This document shows positions 54,175 through 64,000 of a stretch of 64,000 nt of DNA, piece after piece. Under the pieces are notes generated by a model. That model saw only the letters and a list, made by a program, of their open reading frames with translations. It was not told where the DNA came from and searched no databases. The stretch's first letter is position 1, and every line of letters starts with the position of its first letter. Source of the DNA: Choristoneura fumiferana (lineage: Eukaryota > Arthropoda > Insecta > Lepidoptera > Tortricidae); NCBI RefSeq assembly GCF_025370935.1, contig NC_133477.1, positions 19,148,588 to 19,212,587 on the forward strand, written 5' to 3'. The position numbers and the translations under genes are program-made.

Positions 54175-54365
54175 GCAGTGCTTGTACTGTTGTGTTTCGG
54201 CGTGGAGAGTAAGACAGCCGGTGAAATACCTGGCACTTGAGGTATCCCATCTTAGGCCTCTAGGTTGGCAACGCATCTGCAATACCCCTGGTGTTGCAGA
54301 TGTTTATGGGCGGTGGTGATCTCTTACCATCAAGAGACACACTTGCTCGTTTGCAATCCAGTCAA
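54175..54365 (+). repeat. LINE-type tail, second copy
   Basis: Counterpart of 38405-38585 (GCCTCTAGGTTGGCAACGC). Confidence 0.6.
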
Positions 54366-54414
54366 ATAAAAAAAAAGAAGTCCAAAATCTGTCGTGTTGT
54401 GTCGTGATGATCTC

Positions 54415-54417
54415 ACT

Positions 54418-54475
<58 letters not shown>
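54415..54475 (+). repeat. (CT)n microsatellite, expanded
   Basis: About 60 bases of CT with one TTCT break, against 28 in the first copy. Confidence 0.85.
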
Positions 54476-54477
<2 letters not shown>

Positions 54478-54595
54478 AATTTTTGCTGATTTGGGACCAT
54501 TTCGTGACATACAAATTTCTTAATTTTTTTAATATCTTTTTATTATGCTTCGCTACTTTGTCACGAATAAATGATTTCTATTTATATGCTTGTGA

Positions 54596-54836
54596 TGCGA
54601 CACAACACAAGCCGTCACAACACACTGCATCAGATAAATGTGAACGCAACCATATAAAATGTATGAAACTAATACCATTCTGATGCGTCACGACACATCA
54701 CGACAGAGAAATCTAAACCGGGCTTTAGCCGCATTCACATTTATCTGTTGTGTTGTGTTGTGATGCTCTCATTCTCTCTATACCTTGTGATGCGACACAA
54801 CACAACACACTGCATCAGATAAATGTGAACGCAACC
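54596..54836. repeat. tandem array, second copy, about two units
   Basis: Units at 54596 and 54793 (GCGACACAACACAA...), matching 39060-40080, where five units are present. Confidence 0.8.
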
Positions 54837-55138
54837 ATACGTGGCGTTATCTGGGAAAAGGTACCTTGTTGTCGGTTCTAGTTTCCGAGATAATCGCGTT
54901 AAAAGTAAAATGTCGAAAAAAAACATTTTTTCTTTTTTTACTCTATATTAATAAGCAGGGTCTAAATTTTAATTTGACAAAGACACAAGCTTTTAAATCG
55001 ATTTTTTATGAGTTAAAACATCCCTTAAAGTTTAGTAAGAAAGGTACCTTATTGTCGGTGCCTCTCTTGAATGCTTTCTGTGCGCTCGGTATCGGTTTGG
55101 AAGACGTGTCGGACGTCGGTAGGTACTTTGTCGGCGCG

Positions 55139-55258
55139 TCATCATCATCATTATCATCCCAGCCTATACGTCCCACCGCTGGGCACAGGGCTCCTCTCAG
55201 AATGAGAGAGCTTGGGCAGTAGTTCCCACGCGGGCCCAGTGCGGTGCTCGTCGCCGCG
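55139..55258 (-). repeat. LINE/SINE tail inserted in the 54840 transposon
   Basis: ATCATCATCATTATCATCCC, AGCCTATACGTCCCACCGCT, GGGCACAGGGCTCCTCTCAG and GTTCCCACGCGGGCCCAGTG: inverted member of the 20195-20291 family. Confidence 0.7.
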
Positions 55259-55351
55259 TAAAAAACGTCAGTCAGAATCATCATAAAATGCGTTTAATTA
55301 GAGTAAGGTAAATCATCAATTACTAGCCACCATTAGGCGGTAGCCAGTTAG

Positions 55352-55683
55352 GGCCTTATCACACTAGCGATTTGCGGGCGAGTTGAAAGCGAGGCGAGCG
55401 CGCAGCGAGTTCGCTTCGAGCGCGTAACGATTTCAGCGCGACCACGCAACAATATCGCCGCGAGCGCGCAACGATGTCGCTGCGAGTTCGCTGCGTTAGC
55501 GCCGAAGACGCCCTATTATTATTATTAGCGAAAGTCTACAATATGGCGTTTTTGGCACTAAAGCAGCGAACTCGCGGCGATGTCGTTGCGCGCTTGCGGC
55601 GAAATCGTCATACGCTCGCAGCGAATTCACTGCACGCTTGCCTCGCTTTCAACTCTCCCGCAAATCGCTAGTGTGATAAGGCC
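55352..55683. mobile_element. foldback MITE inserted in the 54840 transposon
   Basis: Ends GGCCTTATCACACTAGCGAT and ATCGCTAGTGTGATAAGGCC, arms continuing TTGCGGGCGAGTTGAAAGCG / GCTTTCAACTCTCCCGCAA. The interior is CpG-rich with repeated CGCGCAGCGAG/GAGCGCGCAACGATGTCGC. Open frames across it follow from composition. Confidence 0.85.
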
Positions 55684-56409
55684 CTTATTGACGATTTACG
55701 CCAATTTCTTTTTTTTTTTCGACTGAATGGAAAACGAGCAAGTGGGTCACCTGATGGTAAGAGTTACCACCGCCCATAGACACCTGCAACACCAGGGGGA
55801 TTGCAGATGCGTTGCCAACCTAGAGGCCTAAGATGGGATACCTCAAGTGCCAGTAATTTCACCGGCTGTCTTACTCTCCACGCCGAAACACAAAGCTAAT
55901 TTTTGTTAAAGCATTTTTTTTATATAATAAACAACGGTAATTCAACACGGAGTAGTTCTTATTTAGTGTCCAATTACGCATAATATTTTTTCCTTCGATA
56001 AAATCCAATGGAAATATACTATAAATAGAAAATTAAGTAAAAAAATCCATCAACCTTTATTTTTTACTTTATGCACTTTGGAAAGGTAAACTATAAGAAA
56101 ACAGTTGTCCAAGTACAAAATTGTTCTTTGAAACCTGAAAGCCTGTAACAATGTACTCCTCAAATAGCATGTTATCTATGTAACTTCCAACAACAACATA
56201 CTTTTATTGGGTGTATAAGTTTGAATTCAATTTTCTCATAATCACCTTTTCTAGCTTTTGAGGTTCAACAATTTTTTTTAAATATCTATTAAACCTACAT
56301 GCATGTTTCTTACATGGGTCGATAGCTAAATGTATGTATGTAGATTATGGGGATATCAATAACTCAATACCGACAACAAGGTACCTTTTCCCAGATAACG
56401 CCACATATA

Positions 56410-56650
56410 ACATATTATAACCTAACCAACAAAAAATTGGAAACCCCCGTCACGTCAAAGTTCAATATCTCAAAAACGGCGGAACCGATTTTGATAAAAC
56501 ATATCTAAGAACCATCGCTAGAAAACCTGCTTTCAATTAAAAACAAAACGCATTCAAATCGGTCCACCCGTGTTAAGAGCTACAGTTCACAGACAGACAC
56601 ACAGACATACATAGCGGTCAAACACCCCTCTTTTTGTGTCGAGGGTTACC
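56410..56650 (+). repeat. AACCCCCGAC repeat family, second copy
   Basis: Counterpart of 40085-40335 with small deletions. Confidence 0.7.
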
Positions 56651-57379
56651 GATACCGTTCTGATGCGTCACGCACGACACAACACGACAGAAAAATGTGA
56701 TAAGATTCAGTCGTTAAAAAAGGTATAACACCTCTCTTTTTGCGTTAGTAGTAAATAGTGATAGTAAGAAGTTTAGGTACTCGGAAAATTTCCAGGGAAA
56801 ATAAAAAATACAGTTAATAGCACGAAATGTATTATTAATACATTTAATAAAACATTTTGCATCATTATGCAACAGTTCAATACGATCTAGAATTACAATT
56901 AAATTGGTTTTCACGTAATAATTAAATAGCTATATCGTGCAGTCGGCCTAAGTTAATACAATAATTGCAATACATTTTTTTAATTTTTACATTTATTTAA
57001 AATTTTATGAATAAAAAAGCTACTATAAACAGCACGTTTTTTACATACACTATAATATTAACTTTTAAATAAGGCGTAATGCCCTCAATTAAACCTTAAT
57101 ACTCACTAATTGTGGTTCAAATTGCAATTTACTGCTAAATTTTACAGCCATTTCTTTTAGACTCAACATCTATACAGCGCAGCAATTTACTCTAAATTTG
57201 TTTGAACAATGTATTGCATATTTCATTAACAATAACTTTTATTTTAACAATTTTTAACCGATTTTCAAAATTCATCTTAACATCTAGAAAAATAAATTAA
57301 ACATAAGGTTCAACCACGGTCCTGTATTTCAATGGATAAACCTAGTTTGACAGATTTCCGACGAAAGTAAATTTATTTA

Positions 57380-57804
57380 AATAATTTATTGAATCAGGCG
57401 TTACTTTGCGGAGGTCCATATCAATGAACTAAAATAATTTCCTTGCTCACCCGCGACCTTACGATAGCTAAGCTTATGCAAAATATGCGTGTTCATGCAG
57501 TTCCTCCACCTCCACACTGTAAGAACACACACAAATCACACAAACCCATCTATCACCACCACCACACTACAGTTGTTAGACATAGCATGCATGGTAGCAT
57601 GGTGTACGGTTGTGTCACTCTGAAGATGAGCTCTGGTTGAGTTCGAAACGCGTCAGTGTAGTGTGGTGGTGGTGATAGATGGGTTTGTGTGATTTGTGTG
57701 TGTTCTTACAGTGTGGAGGTGGAGGAACTGCATGAACACGCATATTTTGCATAAGCTTAGCATCGTAAGGTCGCGGGTGAGCAAGGAAATGATTTTAGTT
57801 CATT
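57380..57804. mobile_element. 425-base palindromic insertion with 12-base target duplication
   Basis: Flanked by TAAATTTATTTA at 57368-57379 and 57805-57816; the first copy has one such site at about 41067. Arms of roughly 165 bases (AATGAACTAAAATAATTTCC, CACTGTAAGAACACACACAA, CATCTATCACCACCACCACA and their complements) surround a loop containing GATGAGCTCTGGTTGAG and CGAAACGCGTCAGTGTAG. The left arm is longer than the right by about 45 bases (TTATTGAATCAGGCGTTAC has no partner). Confidence 0.85.
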
Positions 57805-58180
57805 TAAATTTATTTATTTATGTCACAAGCATAATAACCATATTCCACCTCTTAGTTTATTATATACCCCTGTACGGTACAGCCACAATTATTTTATAAA
57901 AAAAATGTCAAAGCTAAGTTTGCTAAGAGGCTCTCTACTATAGCCTCCTGGATCCTGACGTTTTTAAACAAACTTAGTGCTTTAAGACCTAGACGTGGTT
58001 GACCTGCTTTGTTATTTTGGATATTATTTCAAAATTCTTACAATTCTTTATTCAATGAACAATTTGTACTTTATAAAGTACATTCGGCCGTTATTCTTAG
58101 TGTTAATTAGTTCTTTATAAAGTACGCGAGGACCCAGGAGGATAGGTACAGTCAAGGGCAAAGATTGCAAAAATATGTAT

Positions 58181-58328
58181 CATCATCATCATCATCATCA
58201 TCTCAGCCTATATATGTCCCACTGCTGGGCACAGGCCTCAGAACAAGAGGGCTTGGGCCATAGTTCCCACGCGGGCCCAGTGCGGATTGGGAACTTCACA
58301 CGCACCATTGAATTGCTTGAATGCATTG
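58181..58328 (-). mobile_element. retroposed LINE/SINE tail, second copy only
   Basis: CATCATCATCATCATCATC, AGCCTATATATGTCCCACTG, CTGGGCACAGGCCTC and CACGCGGGCCCAGTGCGG, inverted member of the 20195 family. It breaks the MITE corresponding to 41408-41520 and is bounded by near-identical AAAAATATGTAT and AAAAATAAGTAT, an imperfect 12-base target duplication. Confidence 0.8.
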
Positions 58329-58569
58329 AAAAATAAGTATACACGGCCTTAATGTTATGTGAATAAAGTCGTGTACAACATATTTTTTGCAAACTTTGGC
58401 CGCCTTTTGCCTAAAGACGTGAAATCGATTATGCGATCAAAAACGCTTTTTGCCCAGCAACAAGAGCGACAAAGACATCGGTTCAGCTGACGCGAAACGA
58501 CGTATATCAACGTCTTCTTCGCTCTTATTAGGTCGACTAAAATATGGAACTAGCTTCCTGGGACAGTGT

Positions 58570-58710
58570 TTCCGGAGCGGTACAACTTAGGGATCTTTAA
58601 AAAACGAGTCTATTAGTCTCTCAAAGGGCCGGCAATGATACCCTTAGTGTTGGCAGGTGTCCATGGGCGGCGGTGATTGCTTCCCATCAGGTGCACCGCA
58701 TGTTAGTTAG
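58570..58710 (+). repeat. Jockey-type LINE tail, second copy
   Basis: Counterpart of 41690-41835. Confidence 0.6.
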
Positions 58711-58867
58711 TTCCTTATATAAAATCACATAAAGCGTTTTTTGAAAGGCTGAAGCCGATTCCCCGGTGATAGGTATGGAGGGAGGTAAATAGGTAGGTAG
58801 GCTAAATAGGTTTAACTAGTCAATCTCGCATACATAGACCGATCTCGCTGACATAGCTGGAAAAATA

Positions 58868-59110
58868 TGCAAATTGAAGTGGCAATGGGCAGGCCACATC
58901 GCTCGAAGAACAGATAACCGTTGGGGGAGAAAAGTCCTCGAGTGGCGACCACGAACCGGAAGACGAAGCGTTGGCAGGCCTCCCACCAGGTGGACTGACG
59001 ACATCGTGAGAGTGGCGGGAAACCGGTGGATGCAAGTGGCGGTTGTCGTTCATTGTGGTTCTAAGGGGAGGCCTTTGGCCAGCAGTGGACGTCTTCCAGC
59101 TGATGATGAG
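58868..59110 (+). repeat. RTE LINE C-terminal fragment, second copy
   Basis: WQWAGHIARRTDNRWGRKV, LEWRPRTGRRSVGRPPTRW and GNRWMQVAVVV as at 41955-42188; a one-base change in the GGGGGAGG run shifts the last codons. Confidence 0.8.
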
Positions 59111-59437
59111 TCAATCTCGCATGTTGCTACGCGGTAGTCACGTTTTAAATACAGAAGAGAAAACAGTGAACTGTACGATTCTGAGTAATTTAACACAGGC
59201 GCCGCCCGACAGAATTTAGATATTTACGACTTCCATCCATTTCAATACAGGTCCGCGTAAATAAACGAAAACCATAAACTCCTCCTTATCAATAAAGCCC
59301 GCGGCTCGAAGGTGATGACAGTGACCGGTTGAAGTGACAGTAATATAATGCATGTAGAAGAAAGAAGATAGTGTAGAATTATCTATACCGTGTGAAAGAA
59401 ATAAGCGGTGAAAATGAGGTTAAACAGCGGCAGCCTA

Positions 59438-59653
59438 CCGTAAACTGCTTCAACTTTGCCCTCTGGCCCCAACATTGCCTGAGTTGATTTAGTCGATAAC
59501 TTAGCACTCTTATAGGTTTTAAACTTTTATCTACACGGGAATTATTATTACGGGGGGATAAAAGTTTTAAAACCTAAAGGGTGCTAAGTTATCGACTCTA
59601 AATCGAATCAGGCAATGTTGGGGGCCAGAGGGCAAAGTTGAAGCAGTTTACGG
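59438..59653. mobile_element. palindromic element, orientation B
   Basis: Same arms as 42529-42745 but the centre reads CTACACGGGAATTATTATTA, the reverse complement of the centre in the first copy, while outside flanks remain collinear. Confidence 0.85.
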
Positions 59654-59821
59654 TATATCTGGTTTATTAGCCAGATGTATTAACATCTTTCGACTTAAGG
59701 TGTGTAGAGACTGTCAATGCAAAAAAGGCGAACAATCTAGACCTGTCTCGTAACTAAAAACGCTTTTTAAAGATCAGCAGCTGTTTGTTATGAAGCAATG
59801 TCAACATTACCTCATTGTTAC

Positions 59822-59880
59822 TTAACCTGCTTTTATTTATTTTGTAAGAGGTTTTTACAAAATAAATAAAAGCAGGTTAA
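59822..59880. repeat. perfect 26-base-arm hairpin, second copy only
   Basis: TTAACCTGCTTTTATTTATT followed by TTGTAA, seven-base loop GAGGTTT, then the exact complement. The first copy (about 42895-42945) has only the left-hand TTTTATTTATTTTGTAAGAG without the partner arm. Confidence 0.85.
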
Positions 59881-60437
59881 GGCAAATTAAAATACAGGTC
59901 CAGTTCAGAATGTTATCTTTCTTTTTAATGCTGAAATAAAAACGAAGTTTACATTTGCCAATCCGAATTCTGTTTGGACAGTAGAAAGTAGATTTATTCG
60001 GCGCATTGCAGTTTTATAAATAAATTAATAAATGTGACAGCGACATAGAAAATGGCGCGTCAATTATATGCTCTTCAAGGTCTATTCCACCTCTCTCTAA
60101 GTTACTTTTTGACACATCTGTCATCCCGTCTCTATTTATTTTGTACGATTAGACAGAGATGGCATTACAAATATCTGTCACATAAAACAAGACTTAACAG
60201 AGAGTGATGATACAGGAGGTTATTTATTGTCGTACCTTAAGAATACGTTTAGTGAACGTATACGAAATGACTTATCACTAATATTTACATGTTTTGTATT
60301 TTAGGTGGTTTCCATAGCCTGAGATCCCATCGTAAAATTTGTAACATTCTTTGCACATAGTATCATAACGCCACAGGGTTGCCTAAAAAAATCTAGGAGC
60401 TTTTTATTAAATAAGGTCTTGTCAAAAATTTCATTTT

Positions 60438-61020
60438 GAATACAAGATTTATTCGCACTGTACTCGCGTTGTCATTCAAATTACATATCGGTACCCAGAT
60501 TCAAGTCGGATCAGATGTCTTTGATCGTTGAAGAGTTCTAGCAGACCTATACCTAGTGCCATCCACGAAGACGCATGATTTTGTTAAAAACAGACATTAA
60601 TGACATTGTAATAAAAACTACGGCACGCGTCATCGTGAATGACTACCTATATAGACTTAAAAGACTTGTGAAAATAGCACGAATTCGTTGTGAAAAGGAT
60701 GGAAAAGATAACTACGAAAATGAAAATAAATCACAAGACTACTACAGAACATATATTGATGATTTTTACGTCATTTATTTTATTTTTCAGTTTTTTATCA
60801 CGATAAGTTGTTTAAGAGAAAATTGCGTGTCATGCATAGTCCCTGTTGCTACAAGATTTTGCTATGCAAACCAGCGACGTTGTAACCCTAGATGCATTTC
60901 GGTAAAGTTGCGAATGGGTGCGGAATTTTACGACAGGATCTTATACTATCATTTATTACTATAATGTGAGAGTTATGGCAGTTAGGTTGATTGTTAATGA
61001 TTCCCCCTTGCTGAGCGGCC
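60438..61020 (+). other. unassigned, with an inverted relative of 32806-32900
   Basis: 60553-60650 (GTGCCATCCACGAAGACGC, CATTGTAATAAAAACTACGG, CGTCATCGTGAATGACTACC) is the reverse complement of 32806-32900 and its second copy near 48418-48510. A 129-codon frame runs 60575-60964, but its first third is this repeat, which is not coding in the other copies, and the rest (Cys-rich CVSCIVPVATRFCYANQRRC) matches nothing I know. Confidence 0.4.
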
Positions 61021-62585
61021 CATCTGGGCTCTCTCTCTCTCTTTCTGAGGTTAACAGCACCAGTCTGTTCGAAAAAGAAATGTTATTGTTTTAATGATTT
61101 CGATTCCTAAATTAAAATATCTAGCAATACAAAATTTGTGGTTTCTATTGTTTCTTAACAGATTTAGAAAAAAAGAAGGTTCTCGTCGGAATATTTGTTT
61201 TTAATTAGTGTAATTACTTATTTACCAGTCATCCCGTTCTAATGGATGCATAACTTTAAATTTAGCTGGGCTTCCCATAGTGCCACGAGAGTTGAACTGA
61301 ATACTTATTTGTGTCACAACGGAGCAAAATGATGTATTTACAGCGAGGGCGGTACATTGAATCCAGAAGCGAGGGATTCTAAAGTAGAATCCCGAGCGTA
61401 ATGAGAGATTCAAGTGTTAACGCCCAAGATGAAAATAATTTTGCTCCCGTGTGACTTATACAACTTTTCACAGCGAGTACGACGAAAATTGAAATAAAAC
61501 AATTCTAAATATAATACAATTAACAACTTCAAAAGATTGCATTTGCAAAAAACACTTAGAAAAGCATTGAACAGAAAAGTTGCACTTTGATCCCACTCGT
61601 CATAGAGGGAAAGTTACTTTTCTAAATGGTGTGAAAATAACTATTTAGGAATTAAGCCAATTTATAATATTTATATTACACGGGTATATTCTAAATACCT
61701 GTTCGTAACTGTCTCGATTTTGTATGAAAATTTCTAGTTCTCGATGACGTACTCTACTATATTCTATTTTTTCTAAGATGATTCAAATGACACATGATGA
61801 TTATGTAACTTTGTGAGGCGGTAACATTTTTTTTATTTTTTCCAACAGAGATAATATAATGCTTGAAAAAATTGAACTTAAAATTGCAAACAAATTGTTA
61901 AGTTACCGCGTGGGCACTGTGTTATATTAACTTAATTTCTTTAATTAACGCCCTTACAATGTTGTTTCAATAGGTCGCAATCGCTAGAGGTGAGGGTTAT
62001 CGGTAAAATAAACGAACTTATTATTAATTTGTAAGATTGTTCGTCGGAGTCGGAAAGTGACACTACAAGTGTCTAATAAATTATATTTAAAAATTCAAAT
62101 AAGACTTTCAGTTCAGTAGTCTAACGTTTAAACTAACAAATATAACGCTATTTTGCCACTTTTAGCACCAGGTACATGCAAAAGTATCGATAGTTTGCGT
62201 AACAGTAGGAGGGACTCTAGTTCCGTCAGTTTGGTATCTGTCATTTGGATCATGTTAGAACAAATAGAATATACTCATAAAATGTATGAATCTTCCCAAT
62301 TATTTCACACTTAGTATTATACAACTGGCATAATCACACTTTCAATTGAACATTTTCGTATTACGACATACATGTTTTAATTACTATACAAATACCGCAT
62401 TTGAACGTACCTATAGTCATAAATAACAATATTATTGCATTAAAATTGGCTATATTCACTCACATTCTGTCGAAATGTTATAGCAACCATCTTTGGATAT
62501 TTATTGGCAAACGTGGATATCATTTGCATCCAAAATCCATTTTTAACAGTCAATGGAATAGTAACTAGTGTCAATGACGGTTTCT
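61021..62585. other. AT-rich, no gene recognised
   Basis: A (CT)n run near 61029-61044. 61220-61440 (ACAGCGAGGGCGGTACATTG, GGGATTCTAAAGTAGAATCC) contains a short palindrome, CGCTTCTGGATTC / GAATCCAGAAGCG-type words, and looks like a repeat, but no second copy is in the window. Confidence 0.4.
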
Positions 62586-62695
62586 GCAGGGCTACTACGA
62601 AACTCGAAAATCGAAGTTCGTATCGCTCCGTCCCTCTCGGTCTCGTATTAAATAGTTCCGATACGAACTTCGATTTTCGAGTTTCGTAGTAGCCC
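62586..62695. mobile_element. MITE, GCAGGGCTACTACGAAACTCG family (complete)
   Basis: GCAGGGCTACTACGAAACTC and GAGTTTCGTAGTAGCCC with inner GAAAATCGAAGTTCGTATCG / CGATACGAACTTCGATTTTC form a nearly perfect 110-base hairpin. Confidence 0.85.
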
Positions 62696-64000
62696 AACTT
62701 TGCCTGCTAGTTTACGCTAGTATTATAAATAACGTGCTCTTTCGAACTTTATTTAGATGAATAAGGTTTTCTGTGCCTTGTCCTTTTGACATATGCGTCA
62801 CGTTCGTAATTGGTTAAAATGTAACGTCAAACGGACCTCACGACATTAACGCCATCTATCGACATTTCGCCTGTCATAAAACCTTAGTACTACTTATTCC
62901 AAAGACTGATTCAAAATCTCCACATTTACCTTTCATTTGTTTTTAAAGTGAAGCGAGTTAGACTCTTCAATCGTGTACAGTCACGTCTAAAAGTATGTAT
63001 ACACAAAAAAAATTGAAAAATATGTAGCCACACATTTTCATCATAAATATGTATCTATTACTGACACCAAAAAATTGTATTCATTAAACTGTTTCAGTAT
63101 CATGTAATCACAAAATGCTTCAGAAAGTGGCATACTTAAATAAATTCCATTTAAATGTATTCACCTCGTAGGCAAAAATAAGTATACATGAATGGGTTCC
63201 ATATACATATAACCACACCAATTTGGCAAATATTTGTATACGCCGTTTGATTCATAAATATGTATCCAGACTGCAACAACAAACCTTGTCTGACTGGCAT
63301 AGAATCGTAAGTTGTATATTTAACTGATTTGACAATTCACGAAAACAGTGCGGACTTGTCACTGCATACGTCTATCTCACGATTATTCTATGACGCACTT
63401 GACAGTCCTTAGATTGAATTGACTTGTAAATATTGAGTATTTCAGTTTAGGATCATTCTCAGAAAGGTGCACTATGCATTTTTTTTTTTTATTTTAATTA
63501 TATTGTTAATTGTTAGTGGTAAAGCCGCACTGTAGCCAGTTCTTGGTTTGCAGTACGAATGTATTTGTAACTTCAGATAGGTTATATATTATAAAAGAAA
63601 GTCACTGGCTTCATGGAAGAACTTCATTTTAAAATCAATTACTTACATATACTTATACTGTCAAGTGCAAGATCGCCATTCTGTCATCGTCATTCAGAAG
63701 CTGTCTTCTATAATTAAAATTACAATGATTAAAGATTGCAAATTATAGATGCTTCAGTGGATCTGTCCTCAGTGGATGACCCGAACAACTTGATCGCTTT
63801 GGCTTAGTCGATATTAATGACCACTCTGGACGTTTCCAAGTATTTGGTGATCTTAATGGTGTATAAAAAATTAAATATATCCATACCAAATTTCATCCAG
63901 CTCAGTTGCTTTTGGAGATAAAAACTAAGTACCCTATGTTCAGCCCTTGACAGTCGAAACCAGTCGGTTTCGACGTGATACCGGAACAGACAGAGTTACT
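62696..64000. other. AT-rich end of window, no gene recognised
   Basis: 62764-62890 has weak inverted ends (AATAAGGTTTTCTGTG and CATAAAACCTTAGT). 62978-63260 repeats AAATATGTAT-type words after GTACAGTCACGTCTAAAAGT, similar to other GTACAGTC elements. A poly-T run lies at 63479-63491. Nothing exon-like was seen. Confidence 0.4.

Larger units (their letters stand above)
54840..56405. mobile_element. 1566-base TIR transposon, non-autonomous, second copy only
   Basis: Ends CGTGGCGTTATCTGGGAAAA and TTTTCCCAGATAACGCCACA, then GGTACCTTGTTGTCGG / CCGACAACAAGGTACC, giving TIRs of about 36 bases. TA lies on both sides (54838-54839 and 56406-56407); the first copy has the empty site ACCATATAACATATT at about 40071. 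The inside is a chimera: its own left part (to 55137), an RTE/SINE tail (55139-55258), a foldback MITE (55352-55683) and an inverted LINE tail (55735-55895). No transposase frame. Confidence 0.85.
44057..60437. repeat. 16.4-kb segment, second copy (partner 29053-43577)
   Basis: Begins at the first base after the gap, at the point corresponding to about 29053, and stays collinear with the first copy until TTTCATTTT at 60437. It is longer because of private insertions at 44790-45402, 52051-52554, 54840-56405, 57380-57804 and 58181-58328, and lacks the first copy's 35527-36040 and 43453-43545. Confidence 0.93.

Noticed and set aside
29053..60437. CRISPR-like or phage-like repeat structure
   Set aside because: The sequence is eukaryotic, with introns, LINEs and MITEs; repeats are not short, regularly spaced or spacer-separated.
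60575..60964. 129-codon plus-strand frame with several Cys
   Set aside because: Its first third is a dispersed block that is non-coding in its other copies, and the remainder shows no known domain.

Overview
This window looks like lepidopteran (moth or butterfly) nuclear DNA. It is AT-rich and intron-containing, with very few coding exons in a sea of small foldback transposons (MITEs), RTE/Jockey-type LINE tails and other short repeats typical of Lepidoptera. The species cannot be named from sequence alone. A run of exactly 100 N at 43957-44056 splits the window into two contigs.

Two genes are recognisable, both on the minus strand. (1) A ZAD-type (zinc-finger-associated domain) protein lies at 1552-2505 in three small exons whose splice phases agree and which carry both CxxC knuckles. 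(2) An alpha-1,4-glycosyltransferase gene of the A4GALT/insect alpha4GT family has a C-terminal exon at 10025-10248 and a middle exon at 12978-13102. Two paralogous large first exons lie further upstream: 1a (membrane anchor, DXD motif) at about 31.4-32.2 kb and 1b at about 34.0-34.7 kb. Both end in the same phase-2 splice donor and join the middle exon in frame. I find no second copy of the middle or last exon. The locus therefore reads as a UGT1A-like arrangement in which alternative first exons share common 3' exons.

The segment 29053-43577, which carries both first exons, is repeated almost entirely at 44057-60437, with the same exons at 47064-47815 and 49628-50316. The second copy starts exactly at the N-gap and the first stops about 380 bases before it. 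This geometry fits two allelic haplotypes placed end to end better than a real tandem duplication. The two copies differ by many clean insertions with visible empty sites: a Jockey-type LINE, an RTE LINE, a 1.57-kb TIR transposon, a 425-base foldback and others. One palindromic element is flipped between copies, and one long hairpin is present in one copy only. Exon 1a of the first contig has four single-T deletions that look like sequencing errors.

The rest is repeats. 1-1550: dispersed repeats. 3.2-9.0 kb: a chain of foldback elements, one with an inserted hAT-type MITE. 13.1-14.5 kb: a nested foldback cluster with a very CpG-rich core. 16-18 kb: old RTE pieces. 20.7-21.4 kb: tandem repeats, including a 60-65-base minisatellite with CCTAA-like blocks. 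22.3-23.3 kb: a 969-base hAT-type element. 24.35-25.94 kb: a complete but frameshifted Tc1 element. 27.2-28.5 kb: more MITEs. 28.6-29.5 kb: a large mirror-symmetric region of degenerate TTCGGAAT-like motifs. 60.4-64 kb: largely unassigned AT-rich DNA with a few repeats.
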